Source of the DNA: Tubiluchus corallicola
Taxonomy: Eukaryota; Priapulida; Priapulimorpha; Priapulimorphida; Tubiluchidae
Reading direction: 5' to 3'
Assembly: GCA_030141605.1 (NCBI GenBank)
Contig: JAQGDQ010001103.1
Location: forward strand, 37,935 to 62,600
Length of the DNA stretch: 24,666 nucleotides
The stretch's first letter is position 1. Each line of letters starts with the position of its first letter. Below are positions 1 through 7,199 of the stretch, one piece after another. The position numbers and the translations under genes were made by a program. Under the pieces are notes generated by a model, which did no database searches, was not told the origin of the DNA, and saw only the letters and a program-made list of their open reading frames with translations.

Positions 1-147
1 GGAGGTAATTCTATCGCTTGTTTGCGCTGGCTGTTCGCTTGTTGCTTGCTTGTTTGCGCCTGCTGTTTATATATTGTTTGATTGCATCTTACGAACCATT
101 TGCCATAAGTATCTACTGTCGAGACATTGATTTGCCTCTTGTCAGAA

Positions 148-437
148 CGAATGTCGATTCCAAGGAATCCAGAAACAGCACGTTGAATTCTGTTGCTTGA
201 AATTATTTTCCACCACTTCATATTTTTCATTTCGTTACTAGAGGTGTGCGTTGAATGTTTGACTTCGATTTGCACGAGTTTTTTTAGTTCAAATTCGAAT
301 GATACCAAGAAATCCAGAAAGAGCACATCAAATTCTGTTGCTTGAAATTACTTTTCTAACTTTCCTGCTTTTCATTTCATTACTAGGGGTCAACATCGAG
401 CGTTTGATTTCAATTTGAATAAGTTTTTTTAGTTGAA
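148..437 (+). repeat. Diverged 145-bp tandem duplication
   Basis: Two adjacent copies (about 148-292 and 293-437) share AATCCAGAAA near 166 and 311, then TTCTGTTGCTTGAAATTA, then a TTTTTTTAGTT segment, at a constant offset of about 145 bp. They differ by substitutions and small indels, so the duplication is old. Confidence 0.7.
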
Positions 438-921
438 ATTCGATTCGAAGTTCGAAGCTAAAATTTAAATATAAATTCGAATAATTCAGCTCTTTAGCCA
501 CATACATTCCTTATCATTAAAATGTTTGAAACTTCATGCAATTAGCACAGTTTAGCTGTGATTTCTGTGCACAATTAGTGATTTTACTGCAGAAAAAAAT
601 CGAACAATATCATAATCTCTGTAAGACCGCTTTTCACTGGTGGTTCGAAAATCTTTCAAACAGAGTTCGAGTTTGTACTAAAATTCGATTCGAATTCGAA
701 CTGTCACAAATTCGATTCTATTTGATTTCGCTTTCTGGTAGAGAATGCCGAGCCCTATTTATTGCCGTTTTTTTTTGTCAAAGTGCGTTCGCTGTCGTGA
801 CGCTAAAGTTGTTGCTGGGGTGTTTTGGGGAGAACCAACAACCGACATTGGCAGGTTTATCAGACTGTTTTTGAAGTTGCGATGTTCATGTTAAACATAT
901 GAAATCACTGGATGAAAACTG

Positions 922-1040
922 GGTTTAACTTTGCGATCTGTATTTTACTGAAAATCATAATCTCATAGTCAGTCCACATTGGTTTAACTTTGCAATCTGT
1001 ATTGTATTCGAAATCATTGTCTCATAGTCAATCCACATAT
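922..1040 (+). repeat. 59-bp tandem duplication
   Basis: GGTTTAACTTTGC starts at 922 and again at 981. Both copies continue through ATCTGTATT and CTCATAGTCA to TCCACAT with scattered substitutions. Confidence 0.75.
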
Positions 1041-1560
1041 ACACGAAAATGGTAAACATAATCAACAGTAGTAAACAAAAGTTAAAATAAATCCATCAGG
1101 CAATATATCATGGCAGCTGAGTCAAAACGTTATTATGACCACATCACTGTTTAAGCCTATTGCTTGTCCTCTAATCTTGCTACCAAGTGTGAAAAACTAC
1201 TACATTCACAGATAAGCCCAGTAACCCAGTTCCATACAATCATATAATAGTAGCAAGCACATACATATATTGGAAACTTCCAAGTGTACAAACAGATGGC
1301 AGCACTGACTTAGTGGTAATGAAAAACAAAAGTTTAAAACTACAGATCAAAATTATTAAGAAACTGTAAATTAAATGCTTGTATCAGCGACACAGATACT
1401 ACATTTGAGAAAAAACTCAAGTCGATGCGTTGCAAATTACGGATTTCTTTAGACTCTACAAGCGCTTATGCATTCAGAATTACAGAACTCAAGCATCTGC
1501 GGCATTCATAAGTTTTAAAAGTTTGCTAGTGACTTTGTAAGTTGTTTTCTGTCATTTCAG

Positions 1561-1716
1561 TTGATTGCAAACGTGAAGTGTCTGGGCGACGGTTGCGCGG
1601 CCATTCAGTCGCAAACCTGTAAAATCTTCGACTCCGAATATTTGCTGGAACCGCTCGACACCACCACATTCAGTTTGCTGGGAAATTTCTTCATTTCCGA
1701 AGGAAAACCGGGAAAG
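1561..1716 (+). CDS. C11orf54-like: C11orf54-like ester hydrolase, internal exon (first visible)
   Basis: This 52-codon exon lies between TTTCAG (ending 1560) and a GTGAGT donor at 1717 and reads in phase 0. It ends in LLGNFFISEGKPGK, which matches the conserved stretch of the metazoan C11orf54/PTD012 family (DUF1907) just before the VIEVKAKRR-type segment. Family members are about 315 residues. PTD012 is known from its crystal structure as a zinc protein with esterase activity on model esters; its physiological substrate is uncertain. With the other three exons about 195 C-terminal residues are present. The roughly 115 N-terminal residues must be encoded upstream of the window. Codon use is richer in G+C than the flanking introns, as expected of a real exon. 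The first half of this exon is much less conserved than its end. Confidence 0.88.
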
Positions 1717-1816
1717 GTGAGTGAAGTTTATTGCTAGTAAATGTTGCGGTAACTCGTTTATTACGAAATTTTGAACTGAAAGTGCATGTTTGTGCTAAAA
1801 GGATATTGGGATGCAT

Positions 1817-2336
1817 CGTATTGCAAGGTTAATATCGTGATACGTGTCGTATTGCAAGGTTAGTATTGTGATACGTATCGTATTGCAAGGTTAATATCGT
1901 GATACGTGTCGTATTGCAAGGTTAATATCGTGATACGTGTCGTATTGCAAGGTTAATATCGTGATACGTGTCGTATTGCAAGGTTAGTATTGTGATACGT
2001 GTCGTATTGCAAGGTTAATATCGTGATACGTGTCGTATTGCAAGGTTAGTATTGTGATACGTGTCGTATTGCAAGGTTAATATCGTGATACGTGTCGTAT
2101 TGCAAGGTTAATATCGTGATACGTGTCGTATTGCAAGGTTAATATCGTGATACGTGTCGTATTGCAAGGTTAGTATTGTGATACGTGTCGTATTGCAAGG
2201 TTAATATCGTGATACGTGTCGTATTGCAAGGTTAGTATTGTGATACGTATCGTATCGTAGGTTAGTATCGTGATACGTATCGTATTGCAAGGTTAGTATC
2301 GTGATATGTATCGTATTGCAAGGATAGTATCGTATT
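1817..2336 (+). repeat. 31-bp intronic minisatellite, about 17 copies
   Basis: The unit begins CGTATTGCAAGGTTA and continues ATATCGTGATACGTGT, with a period of exactly 31 bp from 1817 onward. Copies alternate between AATATCG and AGTATTG versions in a mosaic pattern. The copies between about 2245 and 2336 are irregular (partial unit, GTATCGTATCG). The junction of adjacent units forms ATACG-TGT-CGTAT, a short hairpin. The array lies wholly inside the intron 1717-2444. Confidence 0.95.
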
Positions 2337-2337
2337 G

Positions 2338-2424
2338 TGACTCAGGTGTGTCGTTACACCTATCAGTGACTCAGGTGTGTCGTTACACCTATCAGTGACT
2401 CAGGTGTGTCGTTACACCAATCAG
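2338..2424 (+). repeat. 29-bp tandem repeat, 3 copies, each with a hairpin
   Basis: Copies start at 2338, 2367 and 2396 with TGACTCAGGTGTGTCGTTAC. Within each, AGGTGT and ACACC(T) are complementary around GTCGTT, giving a 5-6 bp stem and six-base loop. The third copy ends CCAATCAG and has lost the last base pair. It lies only 20 bases upstream of the acceptor at 2444, in the branch-point/polypyrimidine region. Confidence 0.9.
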
Positions 2425-2444
2425 TTACAGTGTTTTTTTCACAG

Positions 2445-2594
2445 GTTCTCGAGGTGAAAGCGCGGAAGAGGAAAGGACCAGAGAACCTCATCTCTTGCAT
2501 GCGCAAGTCACTAGCTAGTCATTACGGCTCGGATTCCATCGGTCTCGGAGGTGTTTTTGTGATTGAGACGGGCAAAGCTAAGATACACGTAATG
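2445..2594 (+). CDS. C11orf54-like: C11orf54-like ester hydrolase, second visible exon
   Basis: This 50-codon, phase-0 exon follows TTTTTTTCACAG (ending 2444) and ends before a GTCAGT donor at 2595. It encodes VLEVKARKRKGPENLISCMR and then a segment ending in LGGVFVIETGKAKIHVM. This corresponds closely to the central DUF1907 segment (the basic KAK/RR-GP motif and the HYG...GMGG-F-I motif). Together with the preceding exon it reads through the conserved PGK|VxEVKA junction without any gap, which fixes both splice sites. An open frame continues 24 bases past the donor to a stop, so an unspliced transcript would be truncated there. Confidence 0.93.
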
Positions 2595-3274
2595 GTCAGT
2601 ATTAGCGGTCAGTGTTAAAAATTCTGGTACAGTAATTCTCGTAATGGAGTAATAAGACTTTTCACAGTTATTCTTTACGCAGGTAAAGTATAGCGCAGCG
2701 ACGAGTTTTAACTACAAGCGTCACGTGACGTGTAAAGCAAAACCGCCTGCATCTGTTCAGTAACTTCAGTTGTTTTACGTGGTCTTTGCTTAATTTTGCA
2801 TTAGACTGTGCATAGAGTGATTTACTAGCAGGATCTTGCTTGGAAACAAGAAAAAATGAACTAGGTAAAGCTGTAGCTAGCTGTTAAAACTGTTACTATT
2901 GCAACAGCATGGAGTGTGAGGCATTGTCAAGTTTTCACTTCTTGTATAGAAAGTTTTACCTGGCATTTGACTTTACAGAGCTTCACAACATTGTTGTGTT
3001 ATTTCTATATGTGGCATGAGTAGCTTACCTGCATTCTATTGTGTTTATGGCGAAGTTTTATTCTTCCAAATAAGCAGTCTGTCAGCACATACCTTTTGAG
3101 TTCTTCATATTGTCTGGTACACTTGACCTTTGACCTTTTTACGATCATCATCAATGTTGTGAGAAGAACATAGAAGTTGTGAAAAGGTTTATTGCTCCTT
3201 TAGCACTAAGTACTGTTGAATTTTTCTACACTAGTTGCCATTAGCCATTTTGCCATTAGCATTTGCTTTTTCAG

Positions 3275-3391
3275 CCTGATTTCAGTACGGAGCCGTTGGA
3301 CAGCGACGAAGACGTGAACAACTGGTTGAAGTTCTTCGACATGTCCGCACCTCTTGTCTGTCTCACCGGTGAATGTGTGTCGCACGATCCG
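3275..3391 (+). CDS. C11orf54-like: C11orf54-like ester hydrolase, third visible exon
   Basis: This 39-codon, phase-0 exon follows TTTTTCAG (ending 3274) and stops at a strong GTAAGT donor at 3392. It encodes PDFSTEPLDSDEDVNNWLKF, then MSAPLVCL, ending SHDP. This is the family's conserved LxSDExVNxWLxFxxMxAPLVCL block followed by the xDPG turn that leads into the zinc-site exon. It is flanked by a 680-bp and a 644-bp intron in which no other coding segment was seen. Confidence 0.93.
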
Positions 3392-4035
3392 GTAAGTTAT
3401 GCTATTCTAATTAGCGTTTTTGTGGATGCGCCCAGCCCAGGTAAAGAAACGGCAAAAATCAGTATTGAACTGAGCGATAGACCTGCAATTTATTAAAATA
3501 ACAGATCACGAAAAGTGCTTAAGAACGTGCTAAAGGTTATTACTATTTAGACAAAATGAAAAGTTAGATTTAAGAAGACTGAAACACGTTTTATTACTTC
3601 ATGATTCTAGAGATTTGAAACAATTCTAACCAATTTAAACTATTAACTAATCATTAAAGTAGATGGTGACTTACATTTACTGGTGACAACTTTGGCTTGA
3701 AAATACAACTAGTGACTGTTAAATTGTAACAGAATAGACAAAGCAATGCAAGTATCACCAAACGGCATGATCAGCATAGCGGCAACAGAAAATGTAACTA
3801 CGTGTAAAAACAAGTGTGATTGATAGGTGGCGTATACTACTAAAGCTTCGGTCACATGACTAAGCCTGACTAACCTATCCACCTTTTTACTTATTACCTT
3901 GAGACTGTAGTTACCAATGAAATGGAACTGTGCTTTTACGTATAAAGATACACTATTTAGTTGTCTGTTTGGTTTACTCTGAATTCCATAACTGTGCGTT
4001 TCTTAAGAATGTTAAGCTTAAAGATGCCTTTTCAG

Positions 4036-4200
4036 GGCCTTGACCTGAGAGTGGAGCACACCCATTGTTTCAGTCGCCATGGAGACGGCGGTCATTACCA
4101 CTACGACACCACCCCGGACGTGGTCTCCTATCACGGCTACTTCAATCTTGCCGACATTCTGTACAGGATCGATCGACCGCCAAGTACGATCAAGTACTGA
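4036..4200 (+). CDS. C11orf54-like: C11orf54-like ester hydrolase, terminal exon with the zinc-binding His cluster
   Basis: The exon follows CCTTTTCAG (ending 4035) and codes 54 residues to a TGA at 4198-4200. The sequence begins GLDLRVEHTHCFSRHGDGGH and goes on through YHYDTTPD to YLYRID-like DILYRIDRP. The two histidines of EHTH and the GGHYHYDTTPD block are the most conserved part of the family. In the PTD012 structure the zinc is held by histidines of this region, so the site looks intact here. The protein ends about ten residues after the last conserved motif, as expected for the family. The gene is therefore probably functional, and its 5' exons lie to the left of the window. Confidence 0.95.
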   Translation, partial: GLDLRVEHTHCFSRHGDGGHYHYDTTPDVVSYHGYFNLADILYRIDRPPSTIKY

Positions 4201-4721
4201 CCAAGTACGCATTGGTCGTGATTAACCCTTAAAAGCGTAGAAGTTGCTCAATGTCTGCTTTCTTTTCTACCTTTTTCTGCGGAAAACGTCGGAATTTACC
4301 AGTAATATTTACCATATCAAATTGTTATTGTGTAACAAATTGAAATTATATTAAAATTTCTGCTAAAATTGTTAATGTTTAACCTGTTTTTAAGGGTTAA
4401 GGATCAATACATTTTATTGTTTTTCTCACTACTTCTTTCTCTTGCTTTTATGTATTCATCACAATCTAAAGGTGTTGGTGACATTCGACAAAAAAGTGGG
4501 TAACAGCAGGGATTTTACCGAAACCGAATTTTCGGTTCGGTTTGCCGACAGTTGCAGTTTCGGTCAAGTTTCGGTTTCGGTGAAATTTATCAAGTTTCAC
4601 AGCGGAAATTTCCGATAATTTTCTTCAACATTTTTCTAAAGTTTTACTAGTATTTATCCAACTTTTTTCTCCTAGATGTCAAATTCTGGTGAAAAATCTT
4701 GGCTAAAATAGTTCAAATAAA
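4201..4721 (+). other. 3' UTR and downstream region with candidate poly(A) signals
   Basis: After the TGA at 4198-4200 there is AT-rich non-coding DNA. A variant signal ATTAAA lies at 4350-4355, 150 bases after the stop, and a canonical AATAAA at 4716-4721, about 516 bases after it. Which one is used cannot be told from sequence alone. Confidence 0.4.
4517..4541 (+). repeat. Near-perfect inverted repeat built on ACCGAA
   Basis: ACCGAAACCGAA (4517-4528) is complementary, apart from one unpaired A, to TTCGGTTCGGT (4531-4541) around a TT spacer. It is followed to about 4600 by more TTTCGG words. This could be a decayed foldback element end or a simple repeat; no partner terminal repeat or target duplication was seen. 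Confidence 0.55.
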
Positions 4722-4763
4722 GTGAAAATTTCGTTTACATAACAGTTTGTGACGTGCTTTTCA

Positions 4764-5107
4764 CATCAGCGCACGCGCAGTAACCCCGCCCGTACGCGTA
4801 GTCGATCGGGACACCCACCCCCATCATATAGCGCTGGTGGCCGGTATCGCATCAGCGCACGCGCAGTAACCCCCCCGCCCGTACGCGTAGTCGATCGGTA
4901 CACCCACCCCCATCATATAGCACTGGTGGCCGGTATCGCATCAGCGCACGCGCAGTAACCCCGCTCGTACGCGTAGTCGATCGGGACACCCACCCCCATC
5001 ATATAGCGCTGGTGGCCGGTATCGCATCAGCGCATGCGCAGTAACCCCGCCCGTACTCGTAGTCGATCGGGACACCCACCCCCATCATATAGCACTGGTG
5101 CCCGGTG
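4764..5107 (+). repeat. 86-bp GC-rich tandem repeat, four copies, each with an NRF1-like motif
   Basis: Copies begin with CATCAGCGCA at about 4764, 4850, 4939 and 5025. Each runs through AGTAACCCC, CGTACGCGTAGTCGATCGG, ACACCCACCCCCATCATATA and GCTGGTGGCCGGTATCG. The second copy has a 3-bp expansion of its C run. CpG density is far above the surroundings. Each copy carries GCGCACGCGC (4769, 4855, 4944) or GCGCATGCGC (5030), the core of the NRF1 palindrome. The block lies 560 bases after the hydrolase stop codon. Confidence 0.9.
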
Positions 5108-5109
5108 TC

Positions 5110-5389
5110 CTGATCGACACCCAGCTTGCATAATTGTTTTGCAGATAACATATTAACCAAATGCTGACACTCTGCTAAATGCCAAACATCAGGCGCGGTC
5201 ACTTCTTGACCACCTATACCGCTGCTCTCCAGTAAGGAGATTAGGCAGTTGTCCGAGATTAGTTGAGGAAGTCATGATCGTTTGTGTTTTCTCTCCTCTA
5301 ACATAGTTTTCATCTATCACGTATGTGGTACCTGTATAAACCCCCATCTGTTGCATATCTAAATCACCTTGTGAAGAATACTTCTTCAT
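5110..5389 (-). pseudogene. Decayed coding fragment of unknown origin
   Basis: On the minus strand one frame is open from 5389 to about 5200 and a second from about 5215 to about 5110. The switch near 5215-5230 looks like a single-base frame break, because composition and codon character carry across it. The first part contains repeated short polar words around DLDMQQMGVYTG; the second contains WHLAECQHLVNML. No family was recognised. It lies between the 86-bp GC-rich repeat and a 17-bp repeat and could be a remnant of the neighbouring virus-like locus or of a transposon. It is listed because two adjoining frames this free of stops are unlikely in AT-rich DNA, but chance is not excluded. Confidence 0.3.
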
Positions 5390-5393
5390 ACCG

Positions 5394-5495
5394 ACATAAC
5401 CTGACTTCAGACATAACCTGGCTTCAGACGTAACCCGGCTTCACACATAACCTGGCTTCAGACGTAACCTGGCTTCAGACATAACCTGGCTTCAT
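5394..5495 (+). repeat. 17-bp tandem repeat, six copies
   Basis: The unit ACATAACCTGGCTTCAG is repeated six times without length change from 5394. Copies vary at ACATAA/ACGTAA and CTGG/CTGA/CCGG. Confidence 0.93.
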
Positions 5496-5702
5496 CCACT
5501 TAATAGGAACAGACATTACATTCTTCCAACATAGCATGAAGATCTTTGTGAGTTTTAAAACACACTTTAAACAGCTCCATGAATTTGCACCAATAATTCA
5601 GTCAGTAAGCAAACAAAGATCAATGAAATGCCCGATATTATACCTGAAAGAGCCAATCAATGCATTTTATCCATGTAATCATGATTAGCTATTCTTTCTC
5701 TA
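5496..5702. other. AT-rich spacer, nothing recognised
   Basis: No coding potential or repeat was found between the 17-bp tandem repeat and the 3' end of the retrotransposon fragment. Confidence 0.6.
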
Positions 5703-6410
5703 GAATTAGAATTAGTTTATTCACCGTAATGATTTCACATAACATAAGTAGGCAACGATAACTATATAACTAACGAAATTAAAATTTAACTACAAAACAA
5801 AAAAATCATATACAGAGGGCAAATTTCTTTACCGAATCAACAAAAATATCGCGTTTTAATGTAGGGGCACAATAGTTCTTCACTCATACGTCTTAACACA
5901 TCTCCAACAATATTTCATTAACGACGTTAAATTTGGGGAGTGCATAAGGTTACAAATGCTAGAAAAGTTCAACTCAGAATGTTCAATTCGTAAATTTTCT
6001 GTCACCGGACATCTCAATAAGACGTGGGCTTCTGTTTGAACCTCTTCCCCACATGTACATAATCTGTCTTCTCTCGGTATTCTGGACCAACGTCCGGTTT
6101 CTATCATGAGATTAGGCGATGACGTCCTAAGTCTGGTAAATTCAACTCTTTGGTAGTCCGGGATTTCAGATTCCATATCATTATAGACTTTATGAGGTTC
6201 TAAACATGGGTTGAGTTCTAAAAATGTCAAAAGAACTTTTGCCGGAACATCGTCTTTGATATCAGTAGAAAGGATTTTTTGGAGGTACTTGTATCCTTTG
6301 GTATTGTTAGTTTTACATAAATTCCAAACAAACATAAATGGATCGTCCACCATACCAGTTCTTTGACTTATCAGTTTCAATAGCAAATTTCTTTGTGACT
6401 GCATAAGAAG
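5703..6410 (-). mobile_element. 5'-truncated non-LTR retrotransposon (3' end only)
   Basis: The minus strand carries the last ~175 codons of a non-LTR reverse-transcriptase polyprotein (separate entry), then about 160 bases of 3' UTR. An AATAAA lies at 5721-5716, and the element ends in a short tandem of CTAATT/TAGAATT units around 5703-5715, in place of a poly(A) tail. Tandem-repeat 3' tails are typical of CR1/L2/RTE-like clades. The 5' truncation, with its junction at about 6380-6410 against the Cys-rich viral-like ORF, fits target-primed reverse transcription into that ORF. Target-site duplications could not be identified. Confidence 0.7.
5880..6410 (-). CDS. C-terminal part of a non-LTR retrotransposon reverse transcriptase polyprotein
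   Basis: An uninterrupted minus-strand frame ends at 5880. It encodes the post-RT C-terminal region, not the catalytic fingers/palm. Diagnostic are a TRLRTSSPNL stretch about 95 residues into the visible frame, followed by a GRW...IPREDR segment and then a Cys-His cluster LCTCGEEVQTEAHVLLRCP. This arrangement, R-x-C-x-C-G-x(4)-T-x-x-H-x-L-x-x-C-P, is the usual C-terminal motif of many invertebrate LINE polyproteins. The reverse transcriptase and endonuclease domains are absent, so the copy is dead. Lack of stops over about 175 codons suggests a recent insertion. The first few codons overlap the preceding viral-like frame, so the exact junction is uncertain. The first in-frame start is not meaningful in a truncated copy. 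Confidence 0.7.
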   Translation of the reverse strand, partial: LLMQSQRNLLLKLISQRTGMVDDPFMFVWNLCKTNNTKGYKYLQKILSTDIKDDVPAKVLLTFLELNPCLEPHKVYNDMESEIPDYQRVEFTRLRTSSPNLMIETGRWSRIPREDRLCTCGEEVQTEAHVLLRCPVTENLRIEHSELNFSSICNLMHSPNLTSLMKYCWRCVKTYE

Positions 6411-7151
6411 CAGGTGACATAAGCACATGTATCAAAATCATTACAAGATGCATCAAAAATAATGGGTTCACTATTCTTAGCCTTATGCAACTTAGCTTTC
6501 ACATGGCCTGCAGTTAAGAACATAGATGGTTGGAACATTACAGGAACTATCTGAGATGTTATTGCTCCATGTATGTAACCTACTTTTCTTACACACCTCA
6601 TACATTCCACCCTCAAAAGTTGGAGCAAAAATCTTAACACCGTTGGATAAGCACGAAACTGAACATCTATCACATTTAGCATCTGTTTTATCATCTTCTG
6701 ATAATAATTTTCTTCCAACTAAAACATTAGTTGTACCAATGCAGTGAGGAACTATCATTTTCGTTCCTGTCTTCATAGTCATAACACTGGTGCTGCATTT
6801 TAATGCACAATAACAGTTAGATCCAGAAGTTCCAGGAGGATATAATATAAATTGCCAACACAGCCACCTGCTTTGCAAACACTATCAGAGCATAATCCAC
6901 AACATAAGAAATTAATCAGATCTTTTGTGTCTTGTTTCATGATTATTGTGTGTTCACTTGAGAACCATATAACATCTTGTCCAGTTATATATAACAGTTT
7001 TTAATATCTATTAATTTCATCATCACAATCTTTCAATTTCTTACCAGCAACTGAGCATAAACCTGGATCATTCCATAAGTTCTTTAAATCATCATAATTA
7101 TCCCGACATGTCATGTCTTGATAATATCTAGTAGATAAAAAGTGACTTCAT
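6377..7151 (-). pseudogene. Decayed Cys-rich ORF, probably a second virus-like glycoprotein
   Basis: Directly downstream of the fusion-protein gene, minus-strand coding character runs from about 7138 to 6377. It is broken by an in-frame TAA at 7003-7001, a frame change near 6840 and another near 6497. The frames are rich in cysteine, with CC, CxC and CxxC groupings such as FLCCGLCSDSVC (first part), CDRCSVSC (second part) and SCNDFDTCAYVTCFLC (last part). An ATG at 7151-7149, 50 bases past the upstream stop, could have been the original start. The density of paired cysteines suggests a disulfide-bonded ectodomain. No family was recognised; a bunyavirus-type Gn/Gc relation is only a guess. The 3' end is lost at the retrotransposon junction. 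A zinc-binding cytoplasmic protein is an alternative. Confidence 0.5.
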
Positions 7152-7199
7152 TTTTTTACAAGCTACCAACCAAGGCAATTGGCAAAGATGTAGAAATCT

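Larger units (their letters stand above)
1..1560. other. Non-coding AT-rich DNA, probably upstream intron of the C11orf54-like gene
   Basis: No stretch here translates to anything resembling the N-terminal part of the hydrolase whose exons begin at 1561, and no convincing AG...GT exon was seen. The region holds two diverged duplications (separate entries) and a 440-720 stretch rich in TTCGAA/ATTCGA palindromic words. A 112-codon open frame at 536-874 has no recognisable domain and is treated as chance. The polypyrimidine tract and TTTCAG at 1545-1560 form the acceptor of the first visible exon. Confidence 0.6.

Noticed and set aside
536-874. 112-codon plus-strand frame near the left end
   Set aside because: No domain, low-complexity TTCGAA-derived peptide, no splice context linking it to the hydrolase.
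4018-4212. Minus-strand frame opposite the terminal hydrolase exon
   Set aside because: Antisense of a clearly conserved plus-strand exon.
6526-6747. Plus-strand frame opposite the Cys-rich pseudogene
   Set aside because: Cysteine pattern and context support the minus strand; this is its antisense shadow.
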